From the NCBI GenBank assembly GCA_045640525.1, contig JAZUFE010000058.1, positions 3,960-67,959 on the forward strand: 64,000 nucleotides of DNA. Reading direction: 5' to 3'. A model generated the notes under the pieces. That model was given only the letters and a program-made list of their open reading frames with translations. It was not told the DNA's origin and did no database searches. The first letter of the stretch is position 1. The number at the start of each line of letters is the position of its first letter. The translations under genes and the position numbers were made by a program. Origin of the DNA: JAILLW01 sp045640525 (GTDB lineage Bacteria; Bacillota; Clostridia; Lachnospirales; Lachnospiraceae). Below are positions 27,259 to 36,357 of this stretch, in pieces.

Positions 27259-28767
27259 ATGTTTAAGCATACCATTAATACCAATAACAAAGTAGGACAC
27301 ATTAATCCGGAACTTCAGGGACACTTCTCCGAGCATTTGGGAAGATGCATATATGAAGGTATATACGTTGGAGAAAATTCCGATATTCCAAATACCAACG
27401 GCATGAGAAATGATGTTGTCGAAGCATTAAAGGAAATGAAAATTCCCGTATTAAGGTGGCCCGGAGGATGTTTTGCCGATGAATATCACTGGAAAGACGG
27501 CATAGGCCCCAAAGAAAGCAGAAAGAAAATGATTAATACCAACTGGGGCGGTGTTGTCGAAGATAACAGTTTCGGTACTCATGAATTTATGGAACTGTGC
27601 AAGCAACTCGGTTGTAAGACATACGTTAACGGTAATGTCGGCTCCGGAACCGTTCAGGAAATGAGTGAATGGATTGAATACATGACATTCGACGGAGTAT
27701 CTCCAATGGCCGACCTTCGTAAAGAAAACGGTCACGAGGAAAGCTTCAATGTTGATTACTTCGGAGTCGGCAACGAGAACTGGGGTTGTGGCGGTAATAT
27801 GCTCCCTGATTACTACGCTAACTTATACAGAAGATACCAGACCTACATACATAATTATAATGACAAAAAGCCGATATTCAAAATCTGTTGCGGTCCCAAT
27901 GCAGATGATTACAAATGGACCGATACCGTTCTTGACAGATGTTTTGATTCTCCCGAGCAATTCCATGGCTTCATGGACGGTCTGTCATTACACTATTACA
28001 CGGTACCTTCAGGCATTTGGGAACACAAAGGTGCAGCTACCGTATTTGATGAAAAGATGTGGTACAAGACATTGAAAAAGACTCTTTTCATGGAAGATTT
28101 GATTAAATATCATACTGCCATTATGGACAAGTATGATAAGAAAAACAATGTAGCATTAATCGTAGATGAATGGGGAACTTGGTACGATGTCGAAGAAGGA
28201 ACCAATCCCGGATTCTTATACCAGCAAAACACTATGAGAGACGCACTTGTTGCAGGTATCAATCTTAATATATTTAACAAGAACTGTAACAGGGTCAAAA
28301 TGGCAAATATCGCCCAGCTTGTTAACGTTCTTCAAGCTGTTATTCTTACCGATGGCGAGGATATGGTTAAGACTCCCACATACTATGTATTCAAAATGTT
28401 TAACTGCCATCAGGATGCCGAATTGTTGGAAAGCCACATAGAAACCAAACAAATCGGTCTTGAAGAAGAAAATATGGTTCCGAACCTTAACGAATCGGTT
28501 TCTGTTGCCAAAGACGGCAACATTAATATTACATTGACCAATCTGTCTGTTGACGAAGATTACGAAATCGAATCAAATCTCGTTGACACCAATATAGTCA
28601 AGATTAACGGAAGCATTGTCCACAACGAAATTCACGCACATAATACCTTTGAAAACAAAGATGTTGTCAAAATCGAGGATTTCAACAACTTTAGTTGCGA
28701 CGGTTCTAAAATCAAATATACAATTCCCGCATCTTCCGTATTAAGACTTGAAATTATCACCAAATAG
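27259..28767 (+). CDS. abfA: GH51 alpha-L-arabinofuranosidase
   Basis: GH51 enzymes remove arabinofuranosyl groups from arabino-oligosaccharides. The 502 residues show the catalytic acid/base in GVGNENWGCGG (Glu 173) and the nucleophile in VDEWGTWYD (Glu 304), plus RWPGGCFADEYHW. There is no signal peptide, so it should act on imported oligosaccharides in the cytoplasm. A GGAGG site precedes the ATG. The name abfA follows general usage. Confidence 0.94.
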   Translation: MFKHTINTNNKVGHINPELQGHFSEHLGRCIYEGIYVGENSDIPNTNGMRNDVVEALKEMKIPVLRWPGGCFADEYHWKDGIGPKESRKKMINTNWGGVVEDNSFGTHEFMELCKQLGCKTYVNGNVGSGTVQEMSEWIEYMTFDGVSPMADLRKENGHEESFNVDYFGVGNENWGCGGNMLPDYYANLYRRYQTYIHNYNDKKPIFKICCGPNADDYKWTDTVLDRCFDSPEQFHGFMDGLSLHYYTVPSGIWEHKGAATVFDEKMWYKTLKKTLFMEDLIKYHTAIMDKYDKKNNVALIVDEWGTWYDVEEGTNPGFLYQQNTMRDALVAGINLNIFNKNCNRVKMANIAQLVNVLQAVILTDGEDMVKTPTYYVFKMFNCHQDAELLESHIETKQIGLEEENMVPNLNESVSVAKDGNINITLTNLSVDEDYEIESNLVDTNIVKINGSIVHNEIHAHNTFENKDVVKIEDFNNFSCDGSKIKYTIPASSVLRLEIITK

Positions 28768-28790
28768 TGAATTAGCAATTAGGGTAAACA

Positions 28791-28820
28791 AAAGAGCCGC
28801 ATTTTGCGGCTCTTTATTAA
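28791..28820 (+). terminator. Bidirectional terminator between GH51 and nucleotidase genes
   Basis: AAAGAGCCGC (28791-28800) pairs with GCGGCTCTTT (28806-28815), with T-rich flanks on both strands. It serves both convergent genes. Confidence 0.88.
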
Positions 28821-28833
28821 TTACGGTAAAATA

Positions 28834-29745
28834 TCAAGGTGCTTTCTTCTTATACGGAACACGTGCTGATGGAACAAGTTTTGAAGCCGGCTCGGTGTGC
28901 ACTGCCTGATCATCGAAGAAAATGTGAGCTCCAAAAGCCCGCAGTACCTGCGACTTAGTAACACCACCCAAGAAAAAGGCTTCATCAATTCGTACATTCC
29001 ATGCTCGAAGAGTTCTAATAACCCTTTCATGCGAAGGCGCCGATCTTGCTGTAACCAAAGCCGTTCTGATTGGAGCTTCTTTTTGGGGAAGTTCTCGCTG
29101 AAGATCTGAAATCGTTTTCAAAAACTTGGCAAACGGTCCTGCCTTCATCGGGTCTTTAGCCAATTTTCTTTCGTTTTCTTCAAACGCTTCCAATCCCTGC
29201 TCTTGAAATATTCTTTCAGAATCATCCGAAAACAAAACCGCATCACCGTCAAAAGCAATTCGTATTTGCGATATATTCTCTTCCGATTTCGGAGTACTGA
29301 TAGTATCGCAGCATATTATACCTGCTGCAATTCCGCAATCGATTGCCGATTGTACGTCTTCTTCATCGGCCGATAAATATAAATCCGTCTGAAAAGCCTC
29401 AAGATAAGGGGTCAGCGGTGCTCCCGATGCCAAAACCGCTCGGGTGATATCAAGACCATAATGTTCAATGGCATTAAAAACTCTCAATGATGTGTCCGGG
29501 CTGTTATGTGACATTACAATAACTTCTACTCTGCCTTCCTGCCCCGGCAGTTTATTAATGTTGAGCAGTGCCTTAACCAAAGGAAAACCGTTCCCGGGCA
29601 TTAAAAGGTCATTCTCATGTTCAACCTGGTACTGACAATATGCGTCCACACCTTGATTTTCAAATATCTCATTTTCTACGGTCAGATCAAACAACGCTCT
29701 GCTTGAAACGCCTATTACCAATTTGTTCTCTAAATCGTATGCCAT
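28834..29745 (-). CDS. Cytosolic 5'-nucleotidase (cN-I family)
   Basis: The 303 residues match the 5'-nucleotidase family related to animal cN-I: LVIGVSSRALFDL at the start, MSHNSPDTSLRVFNAIEHYGL, IAFDGDAVLFSDDSE (HAD-like catalytic Asp pair) and FLGGVTKSQVLRAFGAHIFFDDQ. It would dephosphorylate nucleoside monophosphates. It lies downstream of the DUF1653 gene on the same strand. Confidence 0.88.
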   Translation of the reverse strand: MAYDLENKLVIGVSSRALFDLTVENEIFENQGVDAYCQYQVEHENDLLMPGNGFPLVKALLNINKLPGQEGRVEVIVMSHNSPDTSLRVFNAIEHYGLDITRAVLASGAPLTPYLEAFQTDLYLSADEEDVQSAIDCGIAAGIICCDTISTPKSEENISQIRIAFDGDAVLFSDDSERIFQEQGLEAFEENERKLAKDPMKAGPFAKFLKTISDLQRELPQKEAPIRTALVTARSAPSHERVIRTLRAWNVRIDEAFFLGGVTKSQVLRAFGAHIFFDDQAVHTEPASKLVPSARVPYKKKAP

Positions 29746-29811
29746 ATCGATACCTTTCTGAATATCTTCCTAAACTGACTATACGCTATCGAACATATGT
29801 TTGTCAACGGG

Positions 29812-30270
29812 TTAACTTCTTAATCTTCCGCTTTCAAATTTGGCTCTTAAAGCAACACATCCTATCAATTCTTCAAGCCTTTCTTCCGCGCTTCCGTCAT
29901 TCAGTTCCGTATCTATTGAGAACGCCATCGTATTAACCATATCGTTGGTAACTGCGCCTCTCATATCCTGCAATATTCGCAATTTATCAACAAATTCCGA
30001 AGCATCCAAAAAATCCAGAACTTTAGGGTCGATATTCGTTTGTTTTTCATCAAAAGGAGTAAATCTGTATTCAGCTTCCACATCCGGATATTTATCTTTA
30101 TCAACCTTAGAGACAAACATATCATATGGTCTTGCATAAACTTTGCTCTCATCATACAAAGCTTGATAAACAACCAATTCTTCACCGGTTTCCGAATGAA
30201 TTGCTCTGGTTATAACCTTGTACAAATCTCCTTTAAAGTGCTTATAAATCTGTCCTGCCACTGCTTCCAT
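29812..30270 (-). CDS. DUF1653-domain protein
   Basis: The 152 residues begin with the compact DUF1653 domain (about 6-48), recognisable from IYKHFKGDLYKVI, AIHSETGEELVVYQALY and a following aromatic stretch. The C-terminal 100 residues are helical and unassigned. Function unknown. It sits 40 nt downstream of a small anchored protein gene. Confidence 0.78.
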   Translation of the reverse strand: MEAVAGQIYKHFKGDLYKVITRAIHSETGEELVVYQALYDESKVYARPYDMFVSKVDKDKYPDVEAEYRFTPFDEKQTNIDPKVLDFLDASEFVDKLRILQDMRGAVTNDMVNTMAFSIDTELNDGSAEERLEELIGCVALRAKFESGRLRS

Positions 30271-30310
30271 TTAAGGTAGCTCCTTTCTTTTAGCTACCTA
30301 TAATTATAGT

Positions 30311-30673
30311 CTATATTTCACTTACGGCAAGTGTAAGCGGGATATCTTCCAAGGGCCAGCGTGTTGTTTCAACAAGTGTTGCAAGCTCCTTCACTTCTTT
30401 GATTCTCCTATGGTTGATGCTAAGCGTATACTGCCTTTCTCCGTCAGCACCCGTCACACTTGTAAGCATCACTCCGGCATTTTGATAACCGGATTTATCA
30501 AGTGCCTGTCTGACATTTGAAATGTACTCCCGTTCTATTTGCAAGTAATACTTCTTATTAGCCTCATCTTTGCTCATACTGTGTGCCGAGCCTTTGAATA
30601 ACAAAGATATCAGCATAACCATTATCACCGTTACCGTCCAAAAACAGATATTTCCGAATACAACTCTTTTCAT
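30311..30673 (-). CDS. Small membrane-anchored hypothetical protein
   Basis: I do not recognise this 120-residue protein. An N-terminal hydrophobic segment (about 7-27) is followed by about 90 residues with a predicted alpha/beta pattern (YISNVRQALDKSGYQNAGVMLTSV ... YTLSINHRRIKEV), which would lie outside the membrane. The layout resembles small division- or sporulation-type anchored proteins, but no motif supports a function. Confidence 0.6.
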   Translation of the reverse strand: MKRVVFGNICFWTVTVIMVMLISLLFKGSAHSMSKDEANKKYYLQIEREYISNVRQALDKSGYQNAGVMLTSVTGADGERQYTLSINHRRIKEVKELATLVETTRWPLEDIPLTLAVSEI

Positions 30674-30769
30674 AGCAGCCTCCTTAGGTATTTCTTCCGT
30701 GCTTTTAGCTTATGTAATACTTATACTCGCTTCCGAGTCCGTTTTATTGTACTGTACGCATCGATATCA

Positions 30770-30800
30770 AATAAAAAGGACTTCCGTCGGAAGTCCTTTT
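30770..30800 (-). terminator. Terminator after holA
   Basis: A 12-bp stem AAAAGGACTTCC/GGAAGTCCTTTT (30774-30800) with a 3-nt loop, followed by TTATTTG on the minus strand. Confidence 0.88.
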
Positions 30801-30815
30801 ACTGAATCACATTAT

Positions 30816-31793
30816 CTATTTGGAATACTCCACTATCAAAAGTTCAACTGCCATGCGATCTGTCATTCGCCCGGCCTTAATATCTTCGTCAGCGCAGGCA
30901 CACGCTTCAAGTGCCGCTAGCAATGATTGTTTATCGTACATCCTCGCCTGAGCAACATATCGCTTAACGGTAAACGGAGGTACCTTAACTTTGGAAGCCA
31001 TTTCGCTTTCAGATGCATGTATTGCCATAAGTTCCTTCATTTGGAGCAGAATATTGAACTGTCTTCCTATCAACGAGAGAATTTTAAACGGTGCTTCCTT
31101 CCTTGAAAGCAAATCATAGTAGTATTCCAAGGCTTTGGTTTGTTTACGATTGCCCATGGCTTCCACCAAACTAAAAATGCAATCACCTATCTGACGGATA
31201 ACTATCTCATCAATGTCCTCGTGCGTTACTATCTGTCTTTCACCGGTATAATTAATCAGCTTATCCAATTCACTTCGTATATTGACCATATCTTCACCTG
31301 TTCGTGTCAGGAAATATTCAATATCATTTTGTGTCATTTTCTTGGAATTTTGATTCAGTATACTGGCTATCCACTGTTTCATCTTCATATCCTTATAGGG
31401 TTCCATTAAAACAGCAGTACCGGACGCTTTGCAGGTTTTAAAAAACTTGCTGCGCATATCAACTTCGCTTTCAACTACAACAATATAAAGATACTCCGGA
31501 ATCGTTTTCAGATATTCCGACAATTCATCGGCCCCGGAGTTTTTAGCGAAGCCGGAATCTTCTATTAAAATCAATCTTCTGTCACCAAAAAAAGGCATAG
31601 TTTCGGCCTGGTCGATTAAAGCGCCTATATTTATATCTTTACCGATATAAGATGACTGATTCATCGTATCATCACCCATTATGGCCTTGATAAGCGCTTT
31701 CTTGTAATTCTGCCTTAAATATGCCTCATCTCCGTATAACAAATAAAGATGTTGAAAGTTCTTTGTCTTTAAATCCCGGTCAAGTCTTTCCAT
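30816..31793 (-). CDS. holA: DNA polymerase III delta subunit
   Basis: The delta subunit opens the sliding clamp during loading. The 325 residues show the family pattern HLYLLYGDEAYLRQNYKKAL at the start, FFGDRRLILIEDSGF, SELDKLINYTG and a C-terminal helical collar segment. It is the last gene of proB, DUF1015, holA and precedes a strong terminator. Confidence 0.9.
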   Translation of the reverse strand: MERLDRDLKTKNFQHLYLLYGDEAYLRQNYKKALIKAIMGDDTMNQSSYIGKDINIGALIDQAETMPFFGDRRLILIEDSGFAKNSGADELSEYLKTIPEYLYIVVVESEVDMRSKFFKTCKASGTAVLMEPYKDMKMKQWIASILNQNSKKMTQNDIEYFLTRTGEDMVNIRSELDKLINYTGERQIVTHEDIDEIVIRQIGDCIFSLVEAMGNRKQTKALEYYYDLLSRKEAPFKILSLIGRQFNILLQMKELMAIHASESEMASKVKVPPFTVKRYVAQARMYDKQSLLAALEACACADEDIKAGRMTDRMAVELLIVEYSK

Positions 31794-31814
31794 TTACCAA
31801 TTCCGTTCAAAAAC

Positions 31815-33062
31815 TCAATCATCAAGCGAATGAATGAACATTCCGGATAACAGTTTGGGTTCAAACCATGTAGATTTCGGTGGCATCAAAAGTCCCGCAT
31901 CGGCAACTTTTAAAAGTTCTTCTATCGATGTCGGATACATTGAAAATGCAAGATGCATATCGTTGTGACAACGCTTCTCCAGTTCCGCAAGTCCGCGAAT
32001 GCCTCCCACGAAATCTATTCTCTTATCCGTTCTTGGATCTTCTATTCCGAGTATCGGTTCAAGTAAGTAATCCTGAAGAATCGATACATCAAGTCCCTTA
32101 ACAGGGTCACTGCTAAAGAGTGCATCCCCTGCACTAAGAAGGTACCATTTCTCGTCAATATACATTCCGAAAGTTGCCTTCTTATCGGGAGAAACCTGTG
32201 AATTCTGTTCAGTAATAGCAAAACCGGCTGATTCCACTTTTTGGAAAAACTCGTCCTTGGTCAATCCGTTTAAGTCCTTTACCACACGGTTATATGGCAT
32301 AATGTAGAGTTCGTCTTCGGGGAAAAGCACCGAAAGAAATCTGTTAAATCCCTCTTCTCCCGAGTAATTAGGGTTTTCTTTTCTTCTCTTGAGTCCGACC
32401 TTAACCGCAGAAGCACATCTATGATGTCCATCGGCTATGTACGTGCATGGAATTGTTTCGAAAATCTCCTCTATTCTTGCAACCGTATCCGAATCATTAA
32501 TGATGAATGCTCTGTGACGAATTCCGTCATCATGCGTAAAATCATACAAAAGCGCAGAACTGTCATTCTTTACTTCTTCAACTATCTTTTTAAGTTCTTC
32601 CTTGGATCTGAAAACCAGGAAAATCGGACCTGTGTGGGCATTGGTAGTATCAACATGCTTAATTCTGTCAATCTCTTTGTCTTCTCTGGTATTCTCGTGC
32701 TTCTTAATCACGGAATTGATGTAGTCATCTACACTTGAGCACGCCACAATTCCCGTTTGAGCTCTTCCGTTCATGGTAAGCTCATATACATAAAAGCAGG
32801 GAACTTCATCCTGAATAAGTGTTCCATCGCCAATTTTGGCCTGCAAAAGCTCTTTGGCTTTTTCATAAACTTGAGGAGCATATGTATCCACTTCATCCGA
32901 AAATGCTGTCTCGGCCCTGTCAATTGCCAAAAAGCTCATCGGATTCTTCTTAACTATCTCAACAGATTCACTCCTGTTATATACATCATAAGGAAGGGCA
33001 CAAAACTTATCCGATACTTCCTTTGTCGGTCTTATGGCTTTGAACGCTGTTACTTTAGGCAT
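31815..33062 (-). CDS. DUF1015-family protein
   Basis: The 415 residues are typical of DUF1015: AFKAIRPTKEVSDKFCALPYDVYNR at the start, YVYELTMNGRAQTGIVACSSVDDY, and TYIADGHHRCASAVKVGLKR in the centre. The ADGHHR motif suggests an enzyme, but the activity is unknown. AAGGAG is 6 nt before the ATG. Its position directly downstream of proB is a possible hint to amino-acid metabolism. Confidence 0.85.
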   Translation of the reverse strand: MPKVTAFKAIRPTKEVSDKFCALPYDVYNRSESVEIVKKNPMSFLAIDRAETAFSDEVDTYAPQVYEKAKELLQAKIGDGTLIQDEVPCFYVYELTMNGRAQTGIVACSSVDDYINSVIKKHENTREDKEIDRIKHVDTTNAHTGPIFLVFRSKEELKKIVEEVKNDSSALLYDFTHDDGIRHRAFIINDSDTVARIEEIFETIPCTYIADGHHRCASAVKVGLKRRKENPNYSGEEGFNRFLSVLFPEDELYIMPYNRVVKDLNGLTKDEFFQKVESAGFAITEQNSQVSPDKKATFGMYIDEKWYLLSAGDALFSSDPVKGLDVSILQDYLLEPILGIEDPRTDKRIDFVGGIRGLAELEKRCHNDMHLAFSMYPTSIEELLKVADAGLLMPPKSTWFEPKLLSGMFIHSLDD

Positions 33063-33081
33063 ATCTTTCTCCTTCTATTCA

Positions 33082-33891
33082 CTATTGTTTTGCTTTAAAA
33101 ACCGTTCCGATATCTTTACCGTCAAGGATTCTGGACACATCCACAACATCCTGTCCGTTGCAAATTATCATATCTATTCCTGCCGATGTAGCTATTTTGG
33201 CAGCCTCGATTTTGGTTACCATTCCGCCTGTTCCCCATGTTGTTGTCGCACCTTTGGCAAAATTCTCCGTATCCTTCAGTGAATCCGCATCAACACATTC
33301 AATAAACTCGGCATTCGGATTAAGTTTGGGATTATCCGTATAAAGTCCGTCAATGTCCGATAACAATATCAGCAAATCCGCACCGACAAGCTCCGCAACT
33401 ATGGCCGAAAGCGTATCATTATCACCGAACACTTCATTCAGAATCTGATCCGTAGATACCGGATCGTTCTCGTTAAGAATCGGAATAACATGCATATCAA
33501 ACAGCTCTCTTAATGTGTTTTGAGCATTTTCTCTGCTTATCTCGTTAGTAAGCGTATGCTTGGTAACCATCAACTGAGCTATCGTCTGATTGTACTCCGA
33601 AAACATTTTCTGATATATATTCATAAGTCTGGCCTGACCTACAGCAGCGCACGCCTGCTTAATCGGAAGTTCGGTCGGCTTATTCTTGATTCCCAATGCC
33701 GTTCTTCCTGCTCCGATAGCACCTGAAGAAACCAATAAAACATCTTTTCCGCGCTTTCTGATGTCAGATAGAACCATTGCAAGTTTATCCAGTTTAAGCA
33801 GATTAATCTCGCCTGTTTCTTCATGTGTAACATTGGATGTTCCTATCTTAACAACAATTCTTTTCTTATCTTTTAAGAAATCTCTGTTCAT
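33082..33891 (-). CDS. proB: Glutamate 5-kinase, short form without PUA domain
   Basis: ProB makes gamma-glutamyl phosphate, the first step of proline synthesis. About 269 residues: RIVVKIGTSNVTH, SSGAIGAGRTALG, NENDPVSTDQI and WGTGGMVTKIEAAKIA. It stops after the kinase domain and lacks the C-terminal PUA domain of the longer enzymes. The ATG giving MNRDFL has GGAGG 5 nt upstream. No proA is visible in the window. Confidence 0.92.
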   Translation of the reverse strand: MNRDFLKDKKRIVVKIGTSNVTHEETGEINLLKLDKLAMVLSDIRKRGKDVLLVSSGAIGAGRTALGIKNKPTELPIKQACAAVGQARLMNIYQKMFSEYNQTIAQLMVTKHTLTNEISRENAQNTLRELFDMHVIPILNENDPVSTDQILNEVFGDNDTLSAIVAELVGADLLILLSDIDGLYTDNPKLNPNAEFIECVDADSLKDTENFAKGATTTWGTGGMVTKIEAAKIATSAGIDMIICNGQDVVDVSRILDGKDIGTVFKAKQ

Positions 33892-33957
33892 TCCAACCTC
33901 CGAATCGGCAGCCAAACATATATGCCTTGGCTAAACCGCCAATCTTGCACCTCTAGC

Positions 33958-33986
33958 ATTATAGTATAGTAACTTTTACAAGTCAA
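33958..33986 (-). promoter_or_regulatory. proB operon promoter
   Basis: TTGACT (33981-33986) and TATAAT (33958-33963) have a 17-bp spacer on the minus strand, about 65 bp upstream of proB. Confidence 0.8.
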
Positions 33987-34097
33987 AATCATCTTGGTTC
34001 TTGTCTTCGGTTTTATATTCGCCCCCCAAAAACGATTTTTCTGCGTTCGGGCACTTTCATCTCGGCACTTGAAGAACGAGGATTGCCGCTTGTTATC

Positions 34098-35339
34098 CTA
34101 AAACGACATATATTTCAAAAACATATCCTTAAATGCACTTTCTTCATCGAGCGGAACGGTCAATGTAGTATCTTTTAGTTCCATTGCGCGTGTTATTAAA
34201 TCATCATCCACAAGCATTGCAACTGCTCCAAGTCCCGCAAGGTTGCCACTTTGCTCGATTTTCTTTGGGGTGATATCGGGAAGCAGTCCAAGCTTTATTG
34301 CACTATCTATCGTTATATGATTTCCAAACGCTCCCGCAAGATGAATTTTTCCAATGACCGATGAAGTCAATTTTTTCATGGAAATCAGTATTTCAATTCC
34401 GGATCTGATAGCTGATTTTGCAAGTTGAACATTTCTAATATCTTCCTGAGTGATGATAACCGATTGGGTCAATTTAAAATATCTACAAGATGTAGTATGC
34501 AGCCCATCATGCATATCAGATGTTTTTTCGCATATCGCGGCTGCCAGTTTATATGGTACCTTTTTCTCCAATGCCTCTTTCTTGCTGATTATGTAACCCG
34601 TGTTATCAATTATGCCGGCATCCAATAGGCAGGCCATCAGGGAAAGTATTCCCGAACCACAAATACCAACAGGCGTTACTTCACTTATCGTATGAAGAAC
34701 AATGTCGCTATTCATGTCGACTCCATTAGTCAACGTCACGTAATCTATTGCACCCGAGGCAGCCCGCATTCCGCATGTAATTCCCGCACCTTCAAGTGCC
34801 GGACCTGCTGCTGCGGATGTTGCAAGATTTCCTTCATAATCAAAGAGAACTATCTCTGTATTGGTTCCGATATCAACCAGCAATTCCACGTCATCGTTTT
34901 TTCTTTGACTATCAACCATCAGCATGGCCGAAAGCGCGTCGGCCCCCACATAATTACCGATGCTCGGCAGTTTAATCACATCATTGCATATATCCTCAAA
35001 GGATACCGATGCAATACTTCCCATTATTACAGGATTACCTACCAGCAGGATTTTGGAAATCGTACCTTGCGCTAATTGAAATCCAATGGAGTTCAACAAT
35101 TCTTCAGTGATTTCAACAATGCCGCGTTTTAGGGCATTCGCCATGAGTTCCACGTTCTTTTTTGATTTGGTAACAAACGTTATTCTGCTTATCACATCGT
35201 CGCCATACTCGGTTTGCGGATTCGTCAGTGAAAAAGTGCTGACGACTTTGCAAGATACATCTGAGCACAGATAACCGACCAATGTAGTTGTTCCCAGGTC
35301 ATATGCTATTGAATAATGCTGCGTCACATCTTCATTCAT
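34098..35339 (-). CDS. ASKHA-domain protein, RACo-like without iron-sulfur domain
   Basis: About 413 residues matching the C-terminal part of reductive activators of corrinoid proteins (DUF4445/ASKHA): SIAYDLGTTTLVGYL, ALEGAGITCGMRAASGAIDYV, VGICGSGILSLMACLLDAGIID and a C-terminal LAGAFGNH. The usual N-terminal [2Fe-2S] ferredoxin domain is absent. The ATG giving MNEDVTQHY is chosen because it starts just before the ASKHA fold. An ATG 102 nt upstream is open, but no ribosome site supports it. No corrinoid methyltransferase is nearby, so the partner is unknown. Confidence 0.75.
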   Translation of the reverse strand: MNEDVTQHYSIAYDLGTTTLVGYLCSDVSCKVVSTFSLTNPQTEYGDDVISRITFVTKSKKNVELMANALKRGIVEITEELLNSIGFQLAQGTISKILLVGNPVIMGSIASVSFEDICNDVIKLPSIGNYVGADALSAMLMVDSQRKNDDVELLVDIGTNTEIVLFDYEGNLATSAAAGPALEGAGITCGMRAASGAIDYVTLTNGVDMNSDIVLHTISEVTPVGICGSGILSLMACLLDAGIIDNTGYIISKKEALEKKVPYKLAAAICEKTSDMHDGLHTTSCRYFKLTQSVIITQEDIRNVQLAKSAIRSGIEILISMKKLTSSVIGKIHLAGAFGNHITIDSAIKLGLLPDITPKKIEQSGNLAGLGAVAMLVDDDLITRAMELKDTTLTVPLDEESAFKDMFLKYMSF

Positions 35340-35413
35340 AATTAGAGAATACCATATTTTGTGCCACAGTACACACGGTTTTCCGAATATATTGTATATT
35401 TGGTCATTTACCT

Positions 35414-35442
35414 TGTATTTTTGACCGTTTTCTTTTATCATA
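35414..35442 (+). promoter_or_regulatory. Promoter very close to the methyltransferase start
   Basis: TTGTAT followed after 17 bp by TATCAT lies immediately upstream of the ATG at 35449, with no Shine-Dalgarno sequence between. Transcription would begin at or near the start codon. Confidence 0.45.
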
Positions 35443-35448
35443 CTACTT

Positions 35449-36336
35449 ATGTGGATAGCTAATAATTGGAAAGATTACGAAGTAATCGACACCTCTTCCG
35501 GCGAAAAGCTGGAAAGATGGGGTAAATACATACTGTTACGTCCCGACCCGCAGGTCATTTGGTCAACTCCCAAAACTGCTCCCATGTGGAAGAAGTTAAA
35601 CGGACACTATCACAGAAGTTCCAAGGGTGGCGGTGAATGGGAATTCTTTGATTTACCGGAAGAATGGTCGATTAAATACAATTCTCTTACATTTAATTTG
35701 AAACCTTTTAGTTTCAAGCATACCGGTCTTTTCCCCGAACAGGCTGTAAATTGGGATTGGTTCGGTCAGATAATTCGGGAATCATTAAAAGACGGTAAAT
35801 ATACAAATGAACGTCCGTTCAAAGTTCTCAATCTTTTCGCCTATACCGGAGGAGCAACTTTGGCCGCCGCAAGTGCCGGCGCCCAGGTTACACATGTGGA
35901 TGCCTCCAAGGGGATGGTCAATTGGGCCAAAGAAAACGCCGTTTCATCAGGGTTAAAAGATGCACCTATCAGATGGTTGGTAGATGATTGTGTTAAATTT
36001 GTGGAGCGGGAAATAAGACGCGGAAATAAGTATGACGGAATAATTATGGACCCTCCTTCTTACGGAAGAGGACCGAAAGGCGAAATTTGGAAGATTGAAG
36101 ACAGTGTATACCCGTTTATGGAATTGTGCGCTGAAATTCTTGCCGACGACGCCAAATTCTTTTTAATTAATTCATATACCACCGGTCTTCAACCGGCCGT
36201 TCTTAATTATATGTTAAGCACATTGCTTCTTAAAAGATTCGGGGGCAAAGTAGAAGCTTCGGAAATCGGCCTTCCGGTTTCATGCAATAATCTGGTTCTC
36301 CCATGCGGAGCTTCCGGACGTTGGAGTAAACAATAA
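35449..36336 (+). CDS. RlmI-like class I SAM-dependent methyltransferase
   Basis: The 295 residues lack the N-terminal PUA domain of RlmI and start with WKDYEVIDTSSGEKLERWGKYILLRPDPQ. The SAM site is VLNLFAYTGGATLAAASAGAQVTHVDASKG, and the catalytic motif is MDPPSYGRGPKGEIWK. The target is probably rRNA or another RNA base. The start has no ribosome site, but the N-terminus is family-like, so translation may be leaderless. Confidence 0.85.
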   Translation: MWIANNWKDYEVIDTSSGEKLERWGKYILLRPDPQVIWSTPKTAPMWKKLNGHYHRSSKGGGEWEFFDLPEEWSIKYNSLTFNLKPFSFKHTGLFPEQAVNWDWFGQIIRESLKDGKYTNERPFKVLNLFAYTGGATLAAASAGAQVTHVDASKGMVNWAKENAVSSGLKDAPIRWLVDDCVKFVEREIRRGNKYDGIIMDPPSYGRGPKGEIWKIEDSVYPFMELCAEILADDAKFFLINSYTTGLQPAVLNYMLSTLLLKRFGGKVEASEIGLPVSCNNLVLPCGASGRWSKQ

Positions 36337-36357
36337 TATTTTAGGAGAGATATATTA

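Noticed and set aside
33082..33891. proB as a truncated gene because it lacks a PUA domain
   Set aside because: Short PUA-less glutamate kinases are normal in many bacteria and the kinase motifs are complete.
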